From assembly GCA_029907715.1 (NCBI GenBank), contig JARYLI010000002.1, forward strand, positions 62,001 to 126,000: a DNA stretch of 64,000 nucleotides, given 5' to 3'. The DNA is from Methanothrix sp. GTDB lineage: Archaea > Halobacteriota > Methanosarcinia > Methanotrichales > Methanotrichaceae. The notes below the pieces were generated by a model. It had not been told where the DNA came from and made no database searches. It saw nothing but the letters and a program-made list of their open reading frames with translations. Every line of letters starts with the position of its first letter. Within the stretch, counting starts at the first letter, position 1. This document shows, in pieces, positions 19,205 to 27,515 of the stretch. A program made the position numbers and the translations under genes.

Positions 19205-20161
19205 TTGACATCGAACCAGGTTGTGCTTTGGATCGGCTTTGGCGTTTTCGTCATTCTGCTTCTCGCAGTTGATCTGGGAGTCTTCCACAGAAGATCGAGC
19301 GTTATAACGGTGAAGGAGTCGCTGATCTGGAGCGGGATCTGGACAGCAATTGCGCTCTTGTTCAACATAGTAATATTTTTCTGGCACGGCCAGGACAGGG
19401 CGATCGAGTTTCTGGCAGGCTATCTCATAGAGAGATCGCTGAGCGTCGACAACCTTTTTGTCTTCCTGATGATATTCAGCTACTTTCAGGTACCCGAGAC
19501 ACATCAGTACAGGGTCCTCTTCTGGGGCATCGTCGTTGCGCTCCTCATGAGAGCATTATTCATAGCGACCGGTCTGACACTGATAGAGCACTTCGACTGG
19601 ATCACCTACCTGTTCGGGGCATTTCTCATCGTGACGGGGATCAAGATGGCCCTGCAGCGGGAATCCAGCGTGCACCCTGACAAAAACCCGGTCGTGAGGA
19701 TGTTCAGAGGCGTTATACCGGCGACAGATCACTACGAGGGGGGCAGGTTCATCACCAGAGCATACGGCAGAACCATGGCCACCCCGCTCCTGATAGTCCT
19801 GATCGCGGTTGAGGTGACAGACCTGGTATTCGCAGTGGACTCGATCCCTGCAGTCTTTGCTGTCACAGTTGATCCCTTTGTGGTCTACACATCAAACGTC
19901 TTTGCGGTGCTCGGGCTGAGAGCCCTCTACTTTGCTCTTGCCGCCTGCGCGCACATGTTCCACTACCTCAACCACGGTGTGATACTCATACTGATATTCG
20001 TGGGCATCAAGATGCTTCTATCAGATGTGTATGAGATACCGGTCACATTCGCCCTCGGAGTTGTCGCGCTGGTTCTCGTGGTCTCGATGCTGGCATCTCT
20101 GGCGAGGACCCCTGACAGAGAACGGCTCATGAGCTGCCTGAAAAGCATCTCAGGCAAGTGA
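19205..20161 (+). CDS. TerC-family integral membrane protein
   Basis: A 318-residue membrane protein with about eight hydrophobic segments. TerC/Alx marks: ERSLSVDNLFVFLMIFSYF (acidic, metal-binding intramembrane segment), TDLVFAVDSIPAVFAVT, and SNVFAVLGLRALYFALA. Members of this family transport or sense Mn2+/Ca2+ and some help load metals onto exported enzymes. The start is TTG at 19205, as no ATG fits the N-terminus. A TTAAATAT box at 19141 is a plausible promoter. Its stop codon overlaps the start of the P-type ATPase gene (GTGA), so the two are translationally coupled. Confidence 0.9.
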   Translation: MTSNQVVLWIGFGVFVILLLAVDLGVFHRRSSVITVKESLIWSGIWTAIALLFNIVIFFWHGQDRAIEFLAGYLIERSLSVDNLFVFLMIFSYFQVPETHQYRVLFWGIVVALLMRALFIATGLTLIEHFDWITYLFGAFLIVTGIKMALQRESSVHPDKNPVVRMFRGVIPATDHYEGGRFITRAYGRTMATPLLIVLIAVEVTDLVFAVDSIPAVFAVTVDPFVVYTSNVFAVLGLRALYFALAACAHMFHYLNHGVILILIFVGIKMLLSDVYEIPVTFALGVVALVLVVSMLASLARTPDRERLMSCLKSISGK

Positions 20162-22689
20162 TTGGCATGGAGATCAAAGCTGCAGGTCTCTCGGCAGCTG
20201 AGGCGGAGAGGAGGCTTCAGGAGGACGGTTACAACGAGCTCCCCTCTGAGAGGAGGCGTGGGCTTGCGTCCATCGCTATGGAGGTTCTGAAGGAGCCGAT
20301 GATATCCCTGCTCATGGCCTGCGGAGGCATTTACCTTCTCCTGGGAGACCACAGGGAGGCGCTGATTCTGATATTCTTCGTGATTGTGGTGATCTCCATA
20401 ACACTCTACCAGGAGAGGAGGGCAGAGGGCGCTCTGGATGCTCTGAGGGCTCTCTCGAGCCCGAGGGCTCTGGTGATAAGGGATGGGCTGCCGATGAGAA
20501 TCCCCGGGCGGGAGGTCGTCCGCGGAGACCTCATCGTTCTTGAGGAGGGGGACAGGGTGCCGGCGGATGCTGCAGTGATCTCCTGCACCAGCCTCCTGGT
20601 GGATGAGTCGATACTGACGGGAGAATCGATGCCCGTCAGGAAGATCTCCTGCGAATATCAGGAGCATCTTGAGGTCATGCCCCCTGGTGGAGACGGGCTG
20701 CCCTTCGTCTACTCCGGCACGCTTGTCGTTCAGGGCAGGGGGCTGGCCAGAGTGGTCGCCACCGGCTCCAGGACGCTGATGGGAAGGATAGGTGCGTCTC
20801 TCAAGAGCATAGAGATCGAGGAGAGCAGGCTCAAGGGTGAGATGCGATCGATGGTCCGCAGGCTCACAATTTTCGGGCTCGCCCTGAGCACAGTCCTTCT
20901 GATAGCGTATGCGCTCGAGACCGGCGATCTTCTTGGCGGTATTCTGGCAGGTATAACGCTCACCATGGCGATACTTCCTGAGGAGTTTCCTGTTGTCCTC
21001 ACTATCTTTCTCGCTCTTGGCGCTTGGAGGCTCTCCAGGATAAATGTCCTGACCAGAAACCTCTCGGCCATAGAGACCCTTGGATCCGTCACCGTCCTTT
21101 GCACCGACAAGACCGGCACTGTGACCCTGAACAGGATGCGTGTAAGGAAGATATTCGCCAGAGGCAGGATCTACGATGTGGATGAGGTGCTTCCTGAGGA
21201 GGTTCACGATGTCGTTGAGTTCGGGATCCTCGCCGGCAGGAGGGATCCATTCAACCCGATGGAGATCGCACTCCAGGAGCTCGGGAGGAGGAAACTCAAC
21301 GGGACGGAACACATCCACGACGACTGGACCTTTGTACAGGAGTATCCGCTCACAGATGAGATTCTCGCGATGTCGATGGTCTGGATGCGAGGGGATGAGT
21401 ATGTCATAGCTGCAAAGGGAGCGCCGGAATCGATATTCGATCTCTGCCATATCGACAGGGAACAGATTGAGGAGCTCAGCGAAGTTGTGGAGAGGATGGC
21501 AGCAGAGGGGCTGCGCGTTCTGGGGGTTGCCCGAGCCGCGATCCCGGAATCGAAGCTGCCGGATGGACAGCACGGGTTCGACTTTCAGTTTCTGGGATTG
21601 CTCGGCTTCTCAGATACCATCAGGCCAGGCGTCCCTGATGCGGTAAATGAATGCCAGAGAGCGGGCGTGAGGGTGATGCTGATCACAGGAGACCATCCTG
21701 TCACTGCATCTTCAATCGCATCCGCCATCAATCTTCACCCTGGCTCTGTGCTGACCGGACCTGAGATCGAGTCGATGAGCGATGAAGATCTCTCAAAACG
21801 CCTGAGAGAGGCAAACGTCTTCGCGAGGATGGTTCCCGAGCAGAAGCTCAGGCTTGTCGAGCTCCTGAAGAGAGATGGGGAGATAGTTGCGATGACCGGA
21901 GATGGGGTAAATGACGCTCCTGCTCTTAAAGCATCCCACATAGGCATCGCCATGGGATCGAGGGGCACGGATGTGGCCCGCGAGTCTGCGGATATCGTGC
22001 TTTTGGACGACGACTTCTCCTCAATAGTCAGAGCGATACGTCTGGGCAGGAGGATCTTTGACAACATCCGAAAGGCGACTGCGTACATACTGGCGATCCA
22101 TGTTCCGATCGCGGGCATGTCCATACTGCCTGTGGCTCTCGGCCAGCCACTGCTCCTCCTTCCGATTCACATAGCCTTCCTGGAGCTCGTGATAGATCCT
22201 GCCTGCTCGATAGCATTCGAGGCTGAGGCTGAGGAGATCGATATAATGTCCAGGCCCCCTATGGATCCAGAAGCCTCTCTCTTCAGCACCAGTGTGATCG
22301 CCCTGGGTGCTCTTCAGGGGATCAGCGTTCTTGCAGTGCTCTCTGCAGTTTACCTTATGAGCTCCGGGAGAGATTTGGACGGGGCCAGAGCTCTGATCTT
22401 CACAACACTTGTTCTGGCAAATCTCTTTCTCATACTCATAAACAGATCCTGGTCTCAGACGATAATCCAGAGCATGAAGAGCAGAAACTCTGCGCTCTGG
22501 ATGATCTTTGGGGGGACTGTGCTTCTGCTCTCGATGATACTATACGTGACACCGCTGAGGGAGATGTTCCATTTCGGCCACCTGCACCCAAACGACATCG
22601 TGATATGCCTCGCTCTGGCCTTCGCGAGCGTGCTCTGGTTCGAGGCTTGGAAGCTGATATTCAGAAGAGGACGATCCAGCCTGACATGA
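20158..22689 (+). CDS. P-type cation-transporting ATPase (type II-like)
   Basis: An 843-residue P-type ATPase. Order: N-terminal cation domain, actuator with TGES (about residue 154), M4 motif PEEFP (about 273, instead of the PEGLP of typical Ca2+ pumps), phosphorylation site DKTGT with Asp at about 316, hinge GDGVND (about 581), and a six-helix C-terminal domain. This is a P2-type pump most like bacterial Ca2+/Mn2+ exporters; the exact ion is not certain. It starts with GTG inside the terC stop codon (ATG at 20167 is an alternative). Overlap with terC points to joint Mn2+ or Ca2+ handling at the membrane. A 536-residue antisense frame in this gene is a shadow. Confidence 0.92.
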   Translation: MIGMEIKAAGLSAAEAERRLQEDGYNELPSERRRGLASIAMEVLKEPMISLLMACGGIYLLLGDHREALILIFFVIVVISITLYQERRAEGALDALRALSSPRALVIRDGLPMRIPGREVVRGDLIVLEEGDRVPADAAVISCTSLLVDESILTGESMPVRKISCEYQEHLEVMPPGGDGLPFVYSGTLVVQGRGLARVVATGSRTLMGRIGASLKSIEIEESRLKGEMRSMVRRLTIFGLALSTVLLIAYALETGDLLGGILAGITLTMAILPEEFPVVLTIFLALGAWRLSRINVLTRNLSAIETLGSVTVLCTDKTGTVTLNRMRVRKIFARGRIYDVDEVLPEEVHDVVEFGILAGRRDPFNPMEIALQELGRRKLNGTEHIHDDWTFVQEYPLTDEILAMSMVWMRGDEYVIAAKGAPESIFDLCHIDREQIEELSEVVERMAAEGLRVLGVARAAIPESKLPDGQHGFDFQFLGLLGFSDTIRPGVPDAVNECQRAGVRVMLITGDHPVTASSIASAINLHPGSVLTGPEIESMSDEDLSKRLREANVFARMVPEQKLRLVELLKRDGEIVAMTGDGVNDAPALKASHIGIAMGSRGTDVARESADIVLLDDDFSSIVRAIRLGRRIFDNIRKATAYILAIHVPIAGMSILPVALGQPLLLLPIHIAFLELVIDPACSIAFEAEAEEIDIMSRPPMDPEASLFSTSVIALGALQGISVLAVLSAVYLMSSGRDLDGARALIFTTLVLANLFLILINRSWSQTIIQSMKSRNSALWMIFGGTVLLLSMILYVTPLREMFHFGHLHPNDIVICLALAFASVLWFEAWKLIFRRGRSSLT

Positions 22690-22813
22690 AGAGAGACGCT
22701 GGCATCCCGGCGCAAGAACTCTGCATTCACGATATGCGATCACATCAGGCACTTCACAACTCCACATTGAGCAGTCCTCTGAAGGAGGTGTTTCTTCGAG
22801 ATGGTGACTGGGA

Positions 22814-23689
22814 TCAGAGCATGCGATCCATCAGATCCTCTATGTGGCACATCTCAGAGATATCGGTGAGCCCCGATATGGACTCTGTCTCGATATCAAG
22901 ACCGAGCTCGACCGCGGCCGCAGCAGGGTTTGTGCCGCCAACGAGCGCCATCCCGAGATGATCGCGCTCCACAGGCATTCCCAGAACCTCCATGTTCGGC
23001 TCGCCGAGCTCCACAACCCCCATGATCCCTGCCTCTCTCAGTTCATCAAGCAGATCCTCTATCGTATCGCGGGAGAGCATCGGAGCCTCATGCAGATTTC
23101 CGAGTATTCTTCCGGTTCCGGTGCGCATCATATCACATATGCCGGTCAGCTCCTGAGCTATGAGAAGGTCAAGTGGGTCTATGGTCGTGGCCCAGTACAT
23201 TATCATATCCGTGAAACGCACCGTCTCTCTGTCTATCACCTCTATGAGCCCGCCGCCCTTCGGGCGAACAGGTATCCCGTGCTTTATGAGATACCCGTCT
23301 ATGGTCATGCTGCAGACTGTGTATATCCTGAACCTCTCCCCAGCTTCCTCGAGCCTGATCAGGGGAGAGACCGCAAGATCGCTGTCTATCGCATCTTTGA
23401 AAATCTCAAGCGTCTCATGAAGATCCTCCCTGGCCACAAGGGACCTGTTCGTTATAACCCTGCCAGCGCCCCTCTCCGGGTCTAGACTCACATGATGGAT
23501 CAGATTCTCTATCCTGCCCAGGGCAAAGACCAGCGGTTCCTGCATTGCAGGAAGGATCCGCCAATGGTTGATAAATACCTGCGCATCCTTCTGAAAAGCT
23601 GGCGAGAACTGAACAGGGCCCTTCATATTTCTCTGCGGCTGATGTCCACGATTTACAGGGATCTCGATCGAGCATAATTTTCGTGACAT
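22814..23689 (-). CDS. NrpR-type regulatory domain protein (DUF128) without DNA-binding domain
   Basis: A 291-residue protein matching the DUF128 domain of NrpR, the 2-oxoglutarate-sensing nitrogen repressor of methanogens: SIDSDLAVSPLIRL, GLIEVIDRETVRFTDMIMYWATT, GRILGNLHEAPMLSRDTIEDLL, GMALVGGTNPAAAAVELG. The N-terminal helix-turn-helix of full NrpR is missing, so it may act as a partner subunit (NrpRII style) or sensor. The start is uncertain: ATG at 23689 directly abuts the target duplication of an A element, and ATG at 23626 is an alternative. The frame stays open through the mobile element to 23770, which I regard as chance. Confidence 0.75.
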   Translation of the reverse strand: MSRKLCSIEIPVNRGHQPQRNMKGPVQFSPAFQKDAQVFINHWRILPAMQEPLVFALGRIENLIHHVSLDPERGAGRVITNRSLVAREDLHETLEIFKDAIDSDLAVSPLIRLEEAGERFRIYTVCSMTIDGYLIKHGIPVRPKGGGLIEVIDRETVRFTDMIMYWATTIDPLDLLIAQELTGICDMMRTGTGRILGNLHEAPMLSRDTIEDLLDELREAGIMGVVELGEPNMEVLGMPVERDHLGMALVGGTNPAAAAVELGLDIETESISGLTDISEMCHIEDLMDRML

Positions 23690-23699
23690 AAAGGCATTC

Positions 23700-23888
23700 C
23701 ATTGGTCGTCGGTTAAGGGTCTTATGTAAATATATTGACCATGAAATTTGACAAATTGAGATCTCCCCATAGTGGAGAGTTTGATTCAAATCGACCGCCT
23801 GTGGACTCGAGTCCTGATAGCAGTACCGAGGCTAGATAAGACTATTAAGTCCAAATCTACACATGTCGATCTTAACTGATGACGCATG
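23700..23888 (-). repeat. Family A element, copy 4 (complete)
   Basis: A 189-base A element flanked by a perfect 10-base duplication AAAGGCATTC (23690-23699 and 23889-23898). It lies 11 bases upstream of the first usable start of the NrpR-like gene, so that gene's promoter must lie in or beyond it. Confidence 0.9.
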
Positions 23889-23897
23889 AAAGGCATT

Positions 23898-24047
23898 CGC
23901 TCTTATCATCTGATGACTTGAAGAGGCAGCAATCATGCTATGCGCTCGTTTCGACTTATCTTCGACTGAGCCGAAGGCCTGGCAAGCGAATGAGTCCATT
24001 CAGCAACCGGCCTGCATGGCCTCCAAGTTGCTGAATGCATAAGAGCG
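23898..24047 (+). repeat. Family B element, copy 5
   Basis: A 150-base B element, ends CGCTCTTATC and GCATAAGAGCG, with the central TTTCGACTTATCTTCGACTG segment typical of longer copies. The flanks (AAGGCATT and ATGGTATT) match at 6 of 8 positions, an eroded duplication. It overlaps the duplication of the adjacent A element by one base. Confidence 0.82.
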
Positions 24048-24094
24048 ATGGTATTTTCCCATCACACACCCACAACCCAGCTAAATCACTGGGA

Positions 24095-25288
24095 TCAGCC
24101 ATATCTGCGGATGCTTCCCGGATCTGAGCATCTCGATCCGCATGCGAGGGTGAAGGCGTCCGGCAGCAGTTCGCTCGCCCTCACCATCAGCGCATCGCCA
24201 TCTGATCCGACCATCACGACGTCCATATCCCCAAATTCGACCATCATCTGCCTGCATATACCACAGGGCGTGATGGGCTTCGGCAGCTCTCCGGCGATGG
24301 CAAGCGCTACGAGCTCCCTCTCACCCGCAGCCACTGCGCTGGCTATCGCGGCCCTCTCAGCGCATATTCCGACGCCAGATGATGCGTTCTCCACATTTGC
24401 GCCTTTGTAGATCCTGCCGCTTCTGCACAGGACTGCAGCTCCGACCCTGAACTTCGAGTAAGGGGCGTATGCCTGGTTCCTGGCATCGATAGCTGATTTG
24501 ATGAGATCATCGTACTCGCCTGTGTACGGACGCGGTATCGATCTCAGAACGCCGATGTACATGCACTCGTGCGGCGGTATGTTCGGTATCGCAACCGGTC
24601 CCGAATCAGAAAGCTCAACCGGCGCTCCCCGTATCACGACCGCAGGAATCCCCTCATCCCCCTCGCCCATGACAAGCTGCGCAGCAGATACGAGGTTGTC
24701 GGCCACAGCCTTGACCGTTATTTTCAGAGGTTTTCCGTAGAGATCCTTTCTTCCGCGTGCGTCCTCCACAGGGAGAATGCCATCGCATGCGAGCGCAACG
24801 CCGACGCATCCGAGACGGAGTGGGTGTGTTCTGCTGTCCCCTATGATCACGCCTATCCTGGCGCCGTTCGAGAGAGCGTTCCTTATTCTTGAGGCCGCCT
24901 TCTTGGGGTCTGATGGCAGGAGAACCACATGCCCTGGAGGCGCATTTGAATGATCAACTCCTGCGTTCGGGTAAAGAAAACCGTCTTTGAGTGTCAGAAC
25001 GACACCAGGTATTCCGCCAAGTATCTCATCGGACTCCCTGAGGATGAGCTCCATCTCTGCAGGATCCTTTTCGTACCTGGAGGCGAGGGAGATCGCACGG
25101 GCACTGGGGGTGATACCGGCGAGAGAGACCACGCGTCCCTCACCGGTCGCAACGAAGCTCTCAGAGACGACGATCACATCTCCATCCATGAGCTTTATGC
25201 CGGCCCCATCAAGCCCCCTCCTGAGAGATTCTATGATATCCTCGCCGGGCTTCAGAAGACCGGTCTTTATCCCGAAGATCTCCAACAT
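24095..25288 (-). CDS. cofE: Fusion of F420-0:gamma-glutamyl ligase (CofE) and cytidine deaminase
   Basis: A single 397-residue frame with two enzymes. Residues 1-253 are CofE, which adds glutamates to coenzyme F420: GIKTGLLKPGEDI, DGDVIVVSESFVATGEGRVV, GRIGVIIGDSRTHPLR-like GARIGVIIGDSRTHPLRLG, RKDLYGKPLKITVKAVAD. Residues 258-390 are a tetrameric-type cytidine deaminase: AYAPYSKFRVGAAVL, zinc motif CAERAAI (Cys309, catalytic Glu311) and PCGICRQ (Cys342, Cys345). Both active sites look intact. The ATG overlaps the stop region of the upstream folP-like gene (GGGGTGAGATG), so they are coupled. The fusion is unusual, as these are normally separate proteins. Confidence 0.9.
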   Translation of the reverse strand: MLEIFGIKTGLLKPGEDIIESLRRGLDGAGIKLMDGDVIVVSESFVATGEGRVVSLAGITPSARAISLASRYEKDPAEMELILRESDEILGGIPGVVLTLKDGFLYPNAGVDHSNAPPGHVVLLPSDPKKAASRIRNALSNGARIGVIIGDSRTHPLRLGCVGVALACDGILPVEDARGRKDLYGKPLKITVKAVADNLVSAAQLVMGEGDEGIPAVVIRGAPVELSDSGPVAIPNIPPHECMYIGVLRSIPRPYTGEYDDLIKSAIDARNQAYAPYSKFRVGAAVLCRSGRIYKGANVENASSGVGICAERAAIASAVAAGERELVALAIAGELPKPITPCGICRQMMVEFGDMDVVMVGSDGDALMVRASELLPDAFTLACGSRCSDPGSIRRYG

Positions 25289-25289
25289 C

Positions 25290-26534
25290 TCACCCCATGC
25301 GACTGGAGGGCGTGATTTGATCGTCAGCGATCCTGTATTTGCCTACATCTGTGCAGAGGACGCGCTCTATCTCGCTCGCGATTGCCGGTAAACGGAACGG
25401 CTGAAGCCTGAGCTTTCTCACAAGCCTCTCGATCTGAGCCAGCGTTCCGAATATCACAGCTCTGTTTGCTGAGTGATCACACCTCAGAGCACCCCTGGGC
25501 ACCGCAGCATCTCCACCCGCAGCCAGCATCTCCTGCTTTATGACCAGAGCCTCCATGGGTGTTATGCCCTCAACAGCAACCGCCATAAAAGAGCCCTTCT
25601 TCCAGAGTATATCATGAGCTCCCGGATCGACATCGACCCAGTCAAGGAGACACCTCAGCTCCTCGGCCGAGCCTGCGACCTGGAGCAGCTCCACACTTCC
25701 GGAGCGCATCTGCCTTCCACGGGCAGCCTGGGCGATCCTGACCGCGTCCCTGCAGGCAGCGACGTCGTGTGTCCTCACCACATGTGCCCCGTTGTAAACA
25801 GCTATGGCAGTTGCAGCTATCGATCCTGTCAGCCTCTCAGCAGGGTCCCTCAGATCGAGAACAGCGCCGATGAAAGACTTCCTGGAGACGGCTGCGACTA
25901 TGGGCTTCCTAAGTGAGCGCAGGCTCCTCATCCGGTCCAGAATCGCGAGATCGTACTCGTATGTCTTTCCAGGGATCCACCGACCGATCCCCGGATCGAC
26001 CAGAATCTTTCTGGGATCGACTCCCTTATCCACAGCGGTGCTGACAGTCGCTGCGAGCCTGGGAATTATATCTTTCAGCTCCAGGAGATCCCCGGGCCTA
26101 TCCTTTGAGGCCATGACGAGCAGCGATGCATCATGCTCCGCGACGACCTCTGCCATCAGGGGATCCCTCAGACATGAGACATCGTTGATGCAGCTTGCGC
26201 CCCTCGACAGAGCAAGATCTGCTATCGATGCTCTCTGGGTGTCAACGGAGACCTCGACATCTACATTATCCAGGATGTTCTCAAGAGCGGGGAAAAGCCT
26301 CTCGCGCTCCACATCCTCTGAAATGAAAGGAGAGCCGGGCGCTGTGGATACGGCTCCGACATCTATCACCTCGGCGCCTTCCTCTGTCATCCTCCTGGCG
26401 AAGGATGCCGCGCTCTCAGGCGTGGAGACGGATCCCTTGTAGAAAGACTCAGCGCTCAGGTTGATTATCCCCATGAGCCTGACGGGGTACACATCTCCGA
26501 CCTTCAACCTGCCCAGCTCGCCCTCTATTGTCAA
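25290..26534 (-). CDS. Dihydropteroate synthase-like protein (pterin/methanopterin pathway)
   Basis: A 414-residue protein. Residues 18-275 form a DHPS TIM barrel: MGIINLSAESFYKGS, GAEVIDVGAVSTAPGSPFIS, VSVDTQRASIADLALSRGAS, INDVSCLRDP, LVDPGIGRW, PIVAAVSRKSFIGAVL and NGAHVVRTHDV. Residues 285-414 form an extra C-terminal domain found in methanogen versions. Methanogens make methanopterin by a different condensing enzyme, so the exact reaction is unclear. The frame starts with TTG at 26534; ATG at 26474 would still keep the full barrel start. It is translated into the cofE-cdd fusion gene. Confidence 0.82.
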   Translation of the reverse strand: MTIEGELGRLKVGDVYPVRLMGIINLSAESFYKGSVSTPESAASFARRMTEEGAEVIDVGAVSTAPGSPFISEDVERERLFPALENILDNVDVEVSVDTQRASIADLALSRGASCINDVSCLRDPLMAEVVAEHDASLLVMASKDRPGDLLELKDIIPRLAATVSTAVDKGVDPRKILVDPGIGRWIPGKTYEYDLAILDRMRSLRSLRKPIVAAVSRKSFIGAVLDLRDPAERLTGSIAATAIAVYNGAHVVRTHDVAACRDAVRIAQAARGRQMRSGSVELLQVAGSAEELRCLLDWVDVDPGAHDILWKKGSFMAVAVEGITPMEALVIKQEMLAAGGDAAVPRGALRCDHSANRAVIFGTLAQIERLVRKLRLQPFRLPAIASEIERVLCTDVGKYRIADDQITPSSRMG

Positions 26535-26609
26535 TCGGAACGCCTCTGATCTCAGTGGCGTCCTTTTGTATTACCTACTATATGGCATATTCTGTTGTGC
26601 ATGTGGACC

Positions 26610-26688
26610 TGTCCGAATAAGAGTTCTGAGCCAGATATTCGAGAGGCTTGTGGATGCTATTATTGTGAGCATATCTTCCTTATTCGGA
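26610..26688. repeat. Element G: perfect 12-base inverted repeat
   Basis: TGTCCGAATAAG at 26610-26621 and its exact complement at 26677-26688 enclose 55 bases. It resembles a very small terminal-inverted-repeat element, but there is only one copy here, so an operator or hairpin upstream of the folP-like gene is also possible. Confidence 0.5.
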
Positions 26689-26768
26689 CATCTCCATCCA
26701 GGGGATCGTGCTCGATAGGCATCACAATTGCCATGGTGCTGCGCGGCCCTGAATCGGCCTCATGTGCT

Positions 26769-26988
26769 GTGTAGAATAATTGAGACCTAAAAGGTCGAAA
26801 GCTATCGATTTTTACTGTAATTGTAATTTGTATGAATTATAGTCCTTTGCGTCGCTTCATGTGAATCCATTTAAAAGCTACTGGATGTGTCATACTTCAT
26901 AGATGATTTTATGTGAAGTGCAATATTATATCAACTTATACGGAATACTATAGGTCCATGCTATCGGATTCTCAAACATTATTCAACA
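26769..26988. repeat. Family D element, copy 2, interrupted by C
   Basis: Matches copy 1 (7915-8038) from GTGTAGAATAATT to ACATTATTCAACAT, with degenerate left terminus and a C element inserted at 26838. It fills the space between the folP-like and Nudix genes. Confidence 0.75.
26838..26951 (-). repeat. Family C element, copy 1 (nested in D)
   Basis: A 114-base element with ends TATAGTCCTTTGCGTC and ACGGAATACTATA, inserted at a TA. Its ends form imperfect inverted repeats. The D sequence resumes exactly on the other side (TATGAATT and GGTCCATGC). Confidence 0.8.
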
Positions 26989-27049
26989 TAGCACCTCATG
27001 GGAAAGAAATGCTGATATTCCATATACAGGATCTAGTGGAGATGGTCGA

Positions 27050-27469
27050 ATGGCCGATATCCGTTCAAGAACACAGACGCCGCTGCTCGCGGTTGATGTT
27101 GTATTGAGGATGGATGATGGGATAGTCCTCATCCGTCGCAGGAACCCCCCGTTCAGGGGGTGCTATGCGCTTCCTGGGGGTTTTGTTGAGATCGGTGAGA
27201 CTGTGGAGGATGCCGCGCGGAGAGAGGTCATGGAGGAGACCGGGGTGGACGCATCTCTTGTGAAGCTGGTTGGCGTTTACTCCGATCCTGACCGCGATCC
27301 CAGGGGGCATGTTGTCTCAGTATGCTACCTCGCTGATGGCAGTGGTGAGCTCAGATCCGGATCGGACGCGGCTGATGTGCAGCTATTCAGGCCTGATGAG
27401 CTGCCTGAGCTTGCATTTGATCATGCGAGGATGATACGCGACGCGCTGAAAAGCGATGGTCTAAAGTAG
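27050..27469 (+). CDS. Nudix hydrolase
   Basis: A 139-residue Nudix enzyme, most like ADP-ribose pyrophosphatases. The Nudix box is complete (GGFVEIGETVEDAARREV then MEETG, residues about 40-62) with all metal-binding glutamates. ATG at 27050 has no clear ribosome binding site. It lies 46 bases before the glutamyl-tRNA synthetase gene and is probably co-transcribed with it. The substrate cannot be fixed from sequence. Confidence 0.88.
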   Translation: MADIRSRTQTPLLAVDVVLRMDDGIVLIRRRNPPFRGCYALPGGFVEIGETVEDAARREVMEETGVDASLVKLVGVYSDPDRDPRGHVVSVCYLADGSGELRSGSDAADVQLFRPDELPELAFDHARMIRDALKSDGLK

Positions 27470-27515
27470 GTGGCAATTTCTAGCGGAGGCCAAGAGCAAA
27501 GCCAGGAGGAGTCCG

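Noticed and set aside
19963-21573. A 536-residue minus-strand open frame inside the P-type ATPase gene
   Set aside because: It is antisense to a well-conserved ATPase, has biased composition (His, Arg, Pro, Asp rich) and no domain. It is a shadow of high-GC codon use.
23690-23770. N-terminal extension of the NrpR-like protein through element A
   Set aside because: The extra residues are translated mobile-element sequence shared with unrelated loci; family homology begins later.
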